64,000 nucleotides of DNA. Origin: Liolophura sinensis (taxonomy: Eukaryota; Mollusca; Polyplacophora; Chitonida; Chitonidae). Every line of letters starts with the position of its first letter. The stretch's first letter is position 1. Made by a program: the position numbers and the translations under genes. The notes beneath the pieces were generated by a model, which was not told where the DNA came from, ran no database searches, and saw nothing but the letters and a program-made list of their open reading frames with translations. This document shows positions 1 through 12,060 of the stretch, in pieces. Location of the stretch: NCBI RefSeq assembly GCF_032854445.1, contig NC_088300.1:63960984-64024983 (forward strand). Reading direction: 5' to 3'.

Positions 1-2333
1 GATTTTCACGTGGATAAATAAACCTGGTCATCCTGCCACAGGGCCGGACAGACTTGAATTAGACCTCTCTTATTCTCAAATGCACCGTGCTACATTTTGT
101 ATAAAGTTAGAGAGAAGTAATTATACACCAATAATACAAAGATGTCATGATACCCAGCTGATACCCTGCAAAAGCAGCCCACATGGAGTCACCAGTACTA
201 CAGCTTTCTTTCATGTTGATGTAATTGCAGTACTGGTAAAGAAAAAAAAGTGTAAAAAATGTGAAAAAACAAAAAAATGGACAGAGAAAGAAAAAACTGC
301 ACAGTGTTATAGATGTGAATAAGGCATCATCTGAATGTTAAAGAACCAGTGTCCAGATTTATTATTCATTCTTAATTAAATACCCCTGTATATATTGTGA
401 ATTTGAGATTAAAATAATATTGAAAAAGGGTACATTAATCTGAGCAATATGCATTTTTTTCGGCCAACACTCAGTAGTCTCCGTCAAATTCCGTCATACA
501 AGTTCAACCTTTCTAAGCTGTAACAGCTCAATCATTTAGTATAGTGTTAAGAAAGAAAGCTACTAGAGTGACAGAAGCATTTTGAATTTCTCCTTGTGAT
601 GTTGTTTTTACATACGGTTGTAAAACTAGGTCGTCAAAGAACCTTAGAGTTAGTTTTTCAGGCGACCCACAAAACAGCTGTTTCCGCTTGCGCCATTTTA
701 CAACTGAAAACTATGAGAGAAATATTGCTGAATTTTCCACACCTGCACACAGTAGTTATAAAACTAACTGAACTGAAAAGTAATAGGTAGTAAATCTCTG
801 TGCCGACGTCTACATCGTACATTTATTTATATTGTACACAACTATATGCCCCTATAGGCTTATGCATTCGGAATGGCAACAATAAAATTTTCCGCGGCAG
901 TGGTTATGGCATATAGGTATGAGGTTAGAATCCCTTGGGGATAGAATGATGGTTATTGTGAAGTAAATCTTATTAAATCTGAAGATGAACACATGAAATG
1001 CACAATGTGAGACAGGATAAAGCTTTAGCATACCTGTTCGTAATGCCAGTGGGATTAGAAATGCCTGAACAAAGATCAAATTCAACGTCTGAAAAATCTG
1101 AATTCTAGCCAGAAATGTCAGCATCATATCTCGGAACTTCTGTGTCGTCCACTATGGTTCAAATTGATACAGCAGTATATTGTTTTCTGTGTAGCTAGAA
1201 TCCATCTAGAAATTGAGAGCATTTTGATACAAATTCCCAGGTTATTTGGGCCAGCTAGACTTGGGTTGGCCATCTGTGACGTCACCCGCTGAGCCTTACA
1301 GGGCGGCTGGCTGAGATCGGCTCTGGCAGTAAATCTATTGTTTTTGGTCCGATTTGAAGTCATTATTACATTCCTAGGAAGCCCTCCGGTAACACAGTGT
1401 TTAAACAGGATATAACCTTTATAATTAGGACCAGTAGGTAAATCTGGACGCTAGTCCTTTAACTTTACGAATAAGCAGATGAAAAAAAGAGTAGATAAGA
1501 GGAGATAACTGTTGTGCATTAGGAATACACGCACACGTTCATTGGCTATTTATGCGAGATCGTTCGCTATTGCCTTGTTGATGTCGAATATTACTTTGGG
1601 AGTTTGATGTTGCTTTGCTTGAGCAGATTATATAAAATTGCAATAACATCATGTATTGCGACAAACGTGACCCTGTATTGGCCAATGAAAACCCAAGAAT
1701 CACTATTTGAGGTATGTTGTTATACATATAACTCTGAATTGTTCAGTACTGTATTATGTTGATGTATCAGTCATTGATAATGCATTAAGCAGTTTATTAT
1801 AGGCAGTTCAACGTTGGGCCATCTATTTAGTGATACATTTTCTGATTTCCGTTCTATTTTATGTGTGCAAGGAGCACATAAGTAAATTTACGACCTAAAT
1901 TTAAGTTACAAGTGTATAGATTGCGACAGAACTGAACAGACTACTGTCACCCGGATGTAGCCTAAAATTAAAAACTCTGACAGTAAAGTTATGTGTCTTG
2001 TCAATGGGTCTTGTCAGGCATCGTGTCTGCCTGACTATATTACATGTATGGGTTGTACTATTCTGGGAAGTCTTGTATTTGTGTGGTGTTGTATAGGATC
2101 AGCTGTATAATGTATACTGTGTACGTGACTCATACCTTGGAGGTGTTGCCTGTGTTTTTATGTACTTAATACCGGTTTTACAAGCATGAAGTGTCAGCTC
2201 TGTTCTTAAGGTGAACTATCTGTCGTTCAAGACTTTCATTATGTTTTTCATAAGAAGGTTACCCTGAAAAAGTAGCTTACTACCCGACAGAGTTAATGAA
2301 GTGTTATAAAATATGAGCCCTGATAAGTTTTGC

Positions 2334-2372
<39 letters not shown>

Positions 2373-2788
2373 TCAATAACATTGCAGGCTGCACTAGGTA
2401 GTTTGTAGCTACTTTCTTATGAACCCAAGCACTCCTTGTTGTCTTGTATTAGTAGATAAGGATTTTGAAGTAAAAGGTTTGCAGAAATGGTTTGGCACTG
2501 CTTATATAAATACATCTAGTGTTACAATAACAGGAGTATATAAATCAAACTATTATACATGTACATGTAGCTTTATATCTGTCCTAGATGTAAATGTGTT
2601 AGTAAAAAATTGCTGACTGCAATATTTCCTCTGTGTGTACATGTAAATGCAATTAACTGAGATGATCCTTGTAGAATATCCTCCCCTCACCCCCCCCCCC
2701 CCCCAGACTGTCCCCTCAATCATTAAATGTCCATAATGTTTGCTGAAGATTCAGTGTAATGCTGGTGTTTTATGTATATCCTTCTCAG
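1..2788. other. Non-coding stretch upstream of the PH-PDZ gene
   Basis: I see no convincing coding exon here. The open frames are short and unrelated to known domains. The stretch may hold an unrecognised 5' untranslated exon or promoter of the gene to the right, since its first recognised coding exon starts after a good acceptor (TTCTCAG) rather than at an obvious promoter. It contains a run of about 33 T (2339-2371) and a run of about 15 C (2690-2704). Confidence 0.5.
2339..2371. repeat. Poly(T) tract
   Basis: An uninterrupted run of about 33 T. It could be a microsatellite or the tail of a minus-strand retroposed insertion, but I see no recognisable SINE body next to it. Confidence 0.9.
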
Positions 2789-2920
2789 GATAGACCAGAA
2801 AGAGGAAGCACTGTGGTGACAATGACAGGGGTACCTGTGGCCCAGTCAAGCATGGAGAACGTTATCAAAACTGGATATCTGAAGAAAGGAAGGCTATCAA
2901 ACAGATTCTCCTCTGCTTTT
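2789..2920 (+). other. First recognised coding exon: start of PH domain
   Basis: The acceptor is TTCTCAG and the donor is gtaaat; the exon ends in phase 0 after the codon at 2918-2920. It holds the likely start codon (2822) and the first PH strand (GYLKKG). The 3' boundary falls in the loop before the RWF strand, so the PH domain is split over three exons. Confidence 0.75.
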
Positions 2921-5900
2921 GTAAATACTGCTTTGCACATACATATATTTAGTGCACGTACATATATTCTGGTTTAAACTGAGCTTACCTGCAATAATGT
3001 GGCTATCCATGAACAGCCTTTCAAAATAAAAGACCTTTGCTTCAGCCACAATGGAATTACTGTCATGTGAAAAGTATTCACTATGCAAATTCACACCAAT
3101 TTCTGTCAGTCTTGTTTCATTATTAAAGTATGTTAATTCATTTTGTTGTTCAACCTTTGTTTAGAGGGCAAAATAAGACCATGACCAGCTGTCATGAAAG
3201 AAAATTCTCCCTAAGCAAGGCTTTCCAAAACTGAAAAAATGTAACAGTATTTTCGTGTTTACATTTTCATTATGTCATGAGATTTGATCATCTTCTGCAA
3301 CCTGAGGATGGTCATGGGTTTCCCCCAAATACTGCCAGATTTTATCCCACCATAGTGGTGGTTGCAGTAGTATAAGTGAAATATTCTTGAGTACAGGTTA
3401 AAACATCATTCAGATAAATAAATAAATAAATAGTCCACTATTTTGTAAGGTGAAATAGTAATAAGAACAAAAAAAACAACAGTATATATTTCTACGATAT
3501 TATGTTTTATTTCTGTATAAGTTTTGTTCGCTGGATAATCGACAGATTATTGCCTGATATTATATTTGTGGATATTACATTCACGGGTGTAATATTCACG
3601 AATAAATGACACTTACGTGTACTCTGTAGTTAATTCAACATTATGATTTCTGTCCTGTAGGGGCGCTGTCCACGGAGGTGGTTTGTGTATGGTGTCCGAG
3701 ATGGGACACTCCCATTTCTTGAGTACTACGAGAATGAAGAGGGAACCTTCACTTCAACGCCGATCAACAGCTTTGACCTCACGGGCTGTAAGAAGATCAC
3801 TTATGTCTTGTCCCCAAGAAATCCGTCATTCACATTCTGCATTGTTCTTCAAGATCGTGTTATAGAACTGACAGCAATGACCAGGTCAGTTAATTAGCGC
3901 ATGTAGGATTACCCATAATCTGGTTCTTGTAGCCCACCGTAGAATTTAATATAGATTAATATAATAAATTAATATTATAGATTAATATAGATTACATTAA
4001 TTCCTCATGTTATGAAGCAGTTACAACTTTAATTTTGTGTGACAGTTCACTTCAGTTGAAGATTTGGGTAAATATCTCCTAAAGAATTACGGACATTTGT
4101 GGGAATTTAACTGTGAAAAACTATAGACTGAGTTTTCTATTTGTATAGAAAACCTCATGTGTTTAGTTTTCTGGTCCTACATGCAGCTACAATGGCTTTG
4201 ATACTCTATCTACAGACCTGGTCCATGTACCAGTCTTCATTGCACTGAATCTGTGTGCATCGCAAGAGTTTTAGTTGAAATGTAAAGAATTGTACAAAGC
4301 TTTTAGTGCACTTTTGTATGAGACGCTTGTCTTTCAATCCCAGGATCAGACACAAACTGGAGATGTGGGTATAATCCCAGGCATGGAGAATGAGTTTGTG
4401 GATTCCCCTGATCTCATTGTCCATGTTGATGACATGCTGTCAGTGATCCTTGTTTGGCACTTTGTGTACTTTAACATTAAGACCACTTGTGTGTTGTGTA
4501 TATGTCTACAATGTGAGTCATACAAACCAGAGATCAGCAGCTACTATTTCCGAGGCTGCCTGGTTTTCTCCACTCCCAAAGCTGATCGCCTTCTTATGAA
4601 TGAACAACTTCTTGAGTTCTTGAGTGGCATAACAAGAATCAAATGAATAAATAATACACATTTGGAGAAGTGATGAGTTAAACTGATGAATCAGTCAGGT
4701 TGCTGATAAGCAATGTTCAGGTTAATTTTGCTTGAATTTTATGCTTCTCTCATTGGTCGATGTCTGCATGTCTGCTTGCAGGGCAGATCTGATTGACTGG
4801 TGTGATCGCATGGAGCGTTCATTACGTCAGCTTGGTCATTTAGAAACGGTGAGTACTGCCTGATGTACCCCCACACAGGTCTTAGTTAGACCAGTCTAAT
4901 CCTTGTCATACATATAACTATCATTCTTTCAACCATATTTATACAGTCGCTGGGCATGTGGAGTAGGGCAATCAGCAGGTTCTGCTTAAGTGAATATGGC
5001 ACTGATTGTATTCTATTTTGCATATATAATGATCTTAAATAAACCTGAAGTAAATGTGTTAAGAAATAACCTTTTTAGCTTTTGAAAAGAGATATTCCAG
5101 ATAATCTCATCTCGGACATGATCGTGTATTCTAATATCACATATTGTCACATATCAGTCAAAATAGCGTATAGTAGTATCGGTTTTTAAGTTTGGGTTTT
5201 CTACTCATTTTAAGCTATACGTATTTGTAGCTGTCCTTTGCATACATATTAAAAGCGTATTGATCATATTTGCTAATATCTGCGGTCTTTCACTCCATAT
5301 GAATTTATTAAAATTGATATAAACAGACATTTGTACTCATTCATCCAGAATGTCTGGAAACTTTCTTGAAAAGAAAACACTGCACCGGACTAAATGTATT
5401 ATACATGTGTGCATCATTAAAATATCCCAAATGAAGTTCAAAAAGCTTGTTGTCTTGTTTTTGTGATGCAGCACAACATCGCAGTTAAAACTAAACAAAA
5501 TTTTGATCACTGAGGCAGTCAAAAGCCCTGCTATGTTATTAGATTTATAACCATTCAGACACAAGTTTCAGTGTATTTCTATAATCTAAGAAGCAACTGT
5601 TTCCGTTTATGTCACCCGAATTATGTTTTGCCTATTATCAATATGAGGCCGGGGGGCCATGGAGTGTTGTGTTTCCATTTGCTCTATCACAGTGCTTCCC
5701 TGATCATGACCATGGCCTTGTAAACATTCCTGATTTGAAGATGATTTATAGTGTTAGTCTGGAAAAGTTTCTGCCGATTTAGGTTTGTTTCCAACTTTCT
5801 TCCGAAATATCTCAAGTTAATATCTCATATTAAATGTTGTCTTTTCTTTTAAGTTGAGGGGACCCGATGATGAACATGTGTACGTAGATGCACCATTCTT

Positions 5901-8900
5901 ACTGAAGCGGAACAAGTCACATGTGGTTGTGGAGGAGTCCTCAAACGAGGGAGACATCCACACCAGCGTTAGTGAGGTGTCTCGTGTAGGGACGGCTAAT
6001 CCAGACCATCCGGAGGAGGTGCCCGGCATGATATACCTCCCTTCCGCCGGGCGCATCCGTCCCATAACCATTAATGGCTGGGATTCTGAAGTGTTAGCCA
6101 CCTTCAGAGAAAGTGGAAGATCGCTGGAGAGAGGGACAACTCTAGACTGTGCTTCCCGAGAAGGCATGAGGTCACTGACACCAAGCTTAAATTCCTTTCT
6201 TGTGGAGGAAAAGGATAATAGACCTACGAAACACCCCTCTAAGGGCCTAGTAAGAAGATCAACAATGGCAGTGCCAAGGAGGAATGTGGAAGCTGTGTCT
6301 AAAGCTGAAAGTAATGGTCTGGTAAATGGCTTTGGTTTGAATACAGAAGGCCCTACACTGTTATTTGATGAAAAGCCGAAACCAAAGGAAGACATGACCG
6401 ATGAAAATGCTTACGGGAATCTAAGTGATTGGACTTCTTCATCCAGAACTAATACCTGCTTTTCCATTAACTCAGACTCACCTGAAGTCACCAGTAACAA
6501 AAGCAACGACAACAAAATGCAAGAGGGTTCGACATTGGGCTCGTGTGAAACAGATGAAAATGCTAATCACAAGTGTCCGGAAGAGGATTTGCCATTAAGG
6601 GAATCAAGAAAGTTCCATCTTGGTATCAGATCTCCAGGTCTTTCCAAAACTTTGGCCGTGGAAACTGATTTTTTGTCATCACCAGTGGCACAGACATCTT
6701 CCATTAGAGAGGTGTGTGTCAGTCCTACATCTCCACTCTCTCCCACTGGATCTCTAAGTGACTGTCTCCCGGATGATGAAGAAGTTCATCACAATGTCCG
6801 ACAGCTTCTTAAGTTCTTTGAGGGTTCAGAAGTATCTGGGAGTAGTGATCCAGATCCTGAGGATGCAGGAACCAGAGACCACGACACTGGCGCTCATGGG
6901 GTTATGACTCACGACAAAGCAGTTGAGTTAGTTGATACTGAGGCAGATGACCAATTCAGTGTGTTTGCGTCTCTGATAGATTTAGGACTGACTGCATCAT
7001 CACAGCCCCCTCAGGTGCCAGAACAAGATGCCTCATCAAAATTACCTGGCTCAAATGTTCCACTAGATCAGACCAATCGCTCAGATGATAACCAGTCCCC
7101 TGACATGGGCTACATGTCCGACAAGTCTCCCCCTGGGACTGAAGACTCTGATTCCACTATAGTGCTAACCTCCAATTTCTCGGGCACAAATGGTTTGCCT
7201 AAAAGATACACGAAAAAGAAAGACCAGATCCAAGAGGAGACGGATGTACCTCCACCCCTGCCGATCAGACCGCCTAACCTGGTCAGATTAAGACCAATGA
7301 CGATCTCACAAGGGAGAAGTGCCGGGTCTGCTCCGGCCATTCCGCCCCGGAGAAGCCTGTCCATCATGCAGCAGGTGTCAAACTGCAGCGGGGCACAGTC
7401 GGTGGTCCCCCTGAAAACCAGTCAGGTGGAACTGTTCAGAAATAACATAACCAGTCCTGTGGCCACCGCTGTGGAGCTGCGGCGAAGGGACTGCCTTGGC
7501 ACTATTGCATTTGTTGATGCTTTTGGCAGTGTTTGGTGAGTATATAAACATCGTAACTACAGGGGACAGTTGCTCCTTGTACATGTTGAGCGGAACATTA
7601 TTAAAGCATGCTGCAAAGTAGAGGTTGTGGGCATTTTTGTTCGGATGGATGTAACAGTTTTAGAAGATTGTAATTTGAATGGATATGATTTCCTTCACTG
7701 ATAAAGCAAGACCAGTCGTTAGAGAGAGAGAAGGTTTTTTTCGGTTCACTTGTCTCACCTGTTTAATTAGTGAATGTGACACTGGAATATACATGGAGAT
7801 AAATAAATATCTTATTGAAAACGAGATTTCTTAATTCAGACAACAAAGTCCTTACGTTGTCTTTACAATGTGGAAGATACATGGAGATAAATATCTTATT
7901 GAAAACGAGATTTCTTAATCCAGACAACAAAGTCCTTACGTTGTCTTTACAATGTGGAGTATACATGGAGATAAATCAGTTAATGATTAATGGACGGCAC
8001 CATTCTTTTCTCCATGCAGGATTGCAGGCTGGAATCAACGGGCCAGACCAAGGCTTCACGGGGCATTCCATCTGGGTGACCGTCTCCTCAGTATAAACAA
8101 TGAGCCAGTGCATAATGCTGCAGCTGCACAAAAGTTTATCAAACAGTGCCCGAACGAGCACCTTGTTCTGGAGGTGAAGACTGCCCCTAAGGCAAAGGTG
8201 GTCTGCATACAGCGGAGAGTGAGTGGTCAGAGTCTGGGGCTCAAGAGGGATGGGGGCACAGCAGAGGTATGGCTTGGACTTCTCACATTCACTTAGACTT
8301 TATGGTGTACAAAATCATGCTGAATGGCTGACAGTAGAGATAGAATTTCCTTGGTGTACAAGCTGCGGGGTCAGTCATGCTTAAAGGGATACAGAATCAA
8401 CTCAGATTATCTGAGCGGAGACAGGATTTCGAGAGTTAAACCCTGCGGTCTTGGTCACACTTGAACAAGTGTATAAACTACACTTGCCTCCCTCTTACAA
8501 CAGCCAATCAGAAATGGTTTTGTAACACTTTGTATCTCTCAGACCAGTATCCATTTAAAGTGTGAATGTAATATGCTGCCATTGTGTAAGTTTGTTTATG
8601 AACTAAAAATGTCTTTGCCACAACAGTATTAATGCCTGAAATAGGAAATATTCATGAAATCATTTGACTCGCACTTACTATAGCCACATTATATGAGAAG
8701 CTGAAGCACTTTCTTTAAGTTGAAACTGAATTATAAATGTACTTTGGCCTGATGATGGGTCATTGAGATATTTGTTGCTGTACACAGTTGTGTTGTTACA
8801 AGCATTGGCTTGATGATGTTGTCACGTTATGTTATGACATCATGTTTTATGGTTCCAATGTTGTGTTGCGCACTGAAACTCCCACATCCATTTGGTCTCT

Positions 8901-9522
8901 GTTGCAGTGAAGTTGAGTCACAGTACAACCACTTGTGTGATAAGTCAGTATTTTGATTTTATCCTCATTTTCAATTTGTTCAATCTTAGATCATCTACAT
9001 TGACCCTAATGGCCTGGCAGCAGAGCATGGTTTGGCAAGTCGAGCGTCCACCATGGACAACTCAGGCTTCTGTAACTGGGTGCTGACAGAGATAAACAGC
9101 AGACCACTGAACCTCTTCCTCAAGAAAAATGAGGTGAGTCTGGTTAAGCTGTCTTCTGTCAGTGTGTCTTTGTTTAATCATTGTGTCTTTGTTTAAACAT
9201 TTTATCTGTGTTTGATCATTGTCTTAGTTTAATCATTGTTTGTGTGCATCTGTTAAAACTCTCCCAGTGCATAATATTGTCGCAGAGAAACTTTCTTTAT
9301 GAAAGTTAGAATTTTTATGCGCAGATTGAAAATGGGATCAAGGCTTTTGATATACATTGTTTCTGGAAGCAAACATGTGTATGCTTGATGTTTCAGGTTG
9401 CAGCGATGCTGGATGCTGTTGGCTTGGATATTTCACTTGTCGTTCAGCCTGTAGACTTCGTGGGTGCACTGAAAAGACAGCTGAAATACCTAAAAAATTA
9501 CAAGGATTACATCCTACCTTGA
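2789..9522 (+). CDS. PH-PDZ-PDZ scaffold-like protein, seven coding exons
   Basis: Exons read as 2789-2920 (coding probably from the ATG at 2822), 3661-3884, 4782-4848, 5854-7535, 8020-8266, 8990-9133 and 9397-9522 (TGA). All junctions are GT/AG and all phases match, giving about 862 residues. Residues 10-130 look like a PH domain: GYLKKG, then RRWFV, LEYYEN and a C-terminal helix ADLIDWCDRMERSL. Residues about 130-670 are low in hydrophobic order and rich in S, P, D and E, with proline motifs such as PPPLPIRPP and PAIPPRR (the latter fits PxxPxR, an SH3 class II site). Residues about 670-760 and 762-850 read as two PDZ domains, including LGDRLLSINN and SLGLKRDGG. The protein ends in a basic tail, LKYLKNYKDYILP. 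PH domains usually bind phosphoinositides and PDZ domains bind C-terminal peptides, so a membrane-associated adaptor is inferred. I cannot name an orthologue. A further 5' exon is possible because the frame is open before the ATG. Confidence 0.85.
3290..3435 (+). repeat. SINE family A fragment in intron
   Basis: It matches the 3' half of the family-A SINE: a GGGTTTCCCCC-like core, a TATAAGTGAAATATTCTTGAG segment with small changes, and a tail of AAATA repeats. It is diverged and lacks the tRNA head. It lies in the intron between PH exons. Confidence 0.8.
5854..7535 (+). other. Large central exon coding the disordered linker and start of PDZ1
   Basis: This 1682-base exon follows the acceptor CTTTTAAG and ends at TG|gtgagt, phase 2. 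It codes about 560 residues of mostly polar sequence with acidic and serine-rich patches and a cluster of proline motifs near its end, then the first PDZ strand. The 192-residue open frame on the other strand at 5817-6395 is its shadow. Confidence 0.85.
7790..7977. repeat. 84-88-bp tandem duplication in intron
   Basis: Two nearly identical copies and a partial third begin at the TACATGGAG motif at 7790, 7878 and 7962. The first copy has four extra bases. The duplication sits in the intron just before the exon that codes most of PDZ1 and ends about 45 bases before the acceptor. Confidence 0.9.
9166..9245. repeat. Short degenerate tandem repeat
   Basis: Repeats of TTTGTTTAATCATTGTGTC-like text occur about four times with indels, just after the donor of the second-last coding exon. 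Confidence 0.6.
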
Positions 9523-9775
9523 TTATATATCAGAATTAGGAAATTGTACATATTTCTCAAAAGGGTGCCTTTGTTTATAATCTGAGGTCTCTAGAGGTCA
9601 CAGCTCAACTGTCAAAGAAACATTGGGTGACTGTCAAATGCCCAGCAGTAGGACCTTGACTCCATTGTCATGTGTATTAACGTCAAATGTTGGTTTCCCA
9701 AACTCATCATTATGTCATATTCAAGACAATACAGTGTTACAGTAGAAACTAATAAACTGTTATATTGTAGACGTT
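9523..9775 (+). other. 3' untranslated region with poly(A) signal
   Basis: The sequence follows the TGA of the PH-PDZ gene. An AATAAA at 9751 is a plausible poly(A) signal, giving a 3' UTR of roughly 250 bases. The exact cleavage site cannot be read from sequence. Confidence 0.5.
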
Positions 9776-9779
9776 GGGC

Positions 9780-11815
9780 AGCAGTGATTTTTGTGATGAC
9801 AATGGTCCTGCTTCCTGCTTCACACCAGAAAATATGCTGACCTCCACCACCCAACCCCCATCATTCAAGTGCCATTCCAGCTATAAAATGTAAATTCGTG
9901 ATGTATAAAGCCCCACTAGTTAAGTATCTTATATGTAAAATATTATTAATTTTTTGTTACTTTACTGTTTTAAACAGCAATAGTATGAATACAGCTGATA
10001 ATGTACCTGAAAGGTTTCAGGCTACAGCCAATTTATTCACAGGGAACTGAACATAGTTCAGAAGCTTATCTCTCTCATATTTCGATGTTTGACTGATTTA
10101 TTTGAGATGGTTTGATGTTTTATGCATGTTTTACTTGACTGCTGATGGTGGTACAGTTTGTTATATTGATCATAATGAGTTTAGTTTCAATTCTAAGGCC
10201 ATTTACAGGCAGATACATGTACATATATTTATGCACGTTGAATGAATGTGGTAGCCCTGGGCACTTAGTATAAGTATGCAAGTGAAATGTAGAGGCTTGC
10301 TTACACACATGCACGTTCTGCTGCAGAAAGACTGCTTTCCATGCTTGTGGAACGACTGTTTGCAAAATTGGTTCCATCTGCTTTAACAGCTTGATGTTAA
10401 ACTTGCCTTTTGCAGTTTAACTCTTGCTTCTAACCTGGGAGTCAGTCTGTGGTGGGCCCGTTTTTTTTCACAGGATATGCACGTGAATGGGATAGCAATT
10501 TGCTGTGATAGACTGCCTTTTAATGTGTCAACAATCCAGGGATGAATCTAGGGGGCGATTCAAGGTCAAAATTTCATATCTCCACATTTAATGTACTGTT
10601 TATGGTCAGAGGAGTTAAAATTTGGCTATAGTTCTGCACTTTTTAAGTGTTCACAATTTTTGGCATCATGTGGTACAAAAGTAAGCCTGTAAATCATATT
10701 TCCAATGTTGACTTCAGTCAGAACTGCCTTTGTGTAATCGTCCGTTTGTTTTCTGTGTGAGAAAGTCTTGTCGTGCTATTAAACTGGTCAGTTGTTCATG
10801 AAACACTGCATGTATGTCAATGCAAGGGGTTGGACACAGACAGTAGACAAATGTTTAAGCAGACATGTAAAAGTAAATGTATGGTAAGATGCCTGTATAG
10901 TAGGTGTTATATTTGTAAAAAAGAAACCAAAAACTTTATTTTTATGAATTTATTGATTTATTTGAATTGATAAAGCAATGTGTTGTGTTATGATGTGTAT
11001 CTAACCATGACACAATGCTATTGTATTGTATTTTTTTCATGCAGAAAAATGGTGCTAGACTGTGATCTTTACATTTTCCAGATTAGTTTCAGAACAGATT
11101 CTAAATTTCGCACTGGTTATGATGGCTGTGTTCAATTCACAATTACATTTGATACAAGAAATAGAGACAGATATCAAAATCTCACACTTTTGATGGCTTA
11201 AATGCTTTCTATACGACATCAGGGCAACTACTTCTTGAAATGGTAGTACATTTTGTCTCTCCAGCATGTCTTTTTTTCTTACGCATTATTAAAACTATTG
11301 TCTTTAATGTTTTACAACCTCTCCTGCAGATAGGATGCTGCAGTGTTAAATTTAAACTGTATATCACTATTTGTTACATCTGAAGCTGGGCGTCCCAATA
11401 GCTTTGCTTTAAATTTGCTTTTCTAGTTAGGACGCAAAATTTAACCAGGAAAAAAAAAAGAGACCATTTTGCCTGGTGCTTTCCGTGCGTCTATTTCCAC
11501 GCGTGTCCAAGGACATAGTCAAGTGAAGTGTTGTCACCAACAGTCAGAATGAAACGATGACTTTGGGCCATGCATGAGCAGACAGAAATACTAACGTTGT
11601 CGCCAGCACTTCAGTTTGTTAAGCCTTGGTATGCGCACTACTGACTTAATGTCAAGATTGGCGATATTTACACCTAACGTAACAACATACACTACATTTT
11701 ACTGATTTCTTCAGGTTTTAACATATTTTACTTTACACTTTGTAAATTTGCGTGAACAAGCCTAGGTCTATTTTTTAACCACTTAGCCATAGTTGGGATA
11801 TTGTTCTCAGATTTT
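9780..11815. other. No gene seen
   Basis: AT-rich sequence with only short open frames and no recognised repeat. A 73-residue frame at 10980-11201 has no familiar motif. Confidence 0.5.
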
Positions 11816-11816
11816 C

Positions 11817-12060
11817 ACAACTCGCACACCACGTCAACAGACCTGAAGTCAAAGCTTGTTCACCACATCAATAGACCGAAAGTCGAAGTTTGCTCACCAC
11901 ATTAACGGACCTATTCCAAAAGCTTGTTCACCACTACAACCGACGCAAAGTCAGAGCTTGTGCACCACTATAACTGACACGAAGTCACCACGTTAACCGA
12001 CGCAAATTCGACGCTAACGGACATAACGTTAAGGCTTGAACGGTAAGTTAACGGATGCAA
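11817..12060. repeat. Degenerate 34-bp minisatellite
   Basis: The motif GCTTGTTCACCAC and its variants start at 11854, 11888, 11922 and 11956, a regular 34-base step. Each unit holds CACCAC, a TnAACnGAC element and AAAGTC. The array decays at both ends into partial units (CACCACGTTAACC, GTTAACGGATGC). Confidence 0.8.

Noticed and set aside
2339-2371. Poly(T) as the tail of a minus-strand processed gene copy
   Set aside because: No coding remains or target duplication were seen on the expected side.
5817-6395. A 192-residue minus-strand open frame
   Set aside because: It is the antisense shadow of the large coding exon of the PH-PDZ gene, whose splice phases and domains are convincing.
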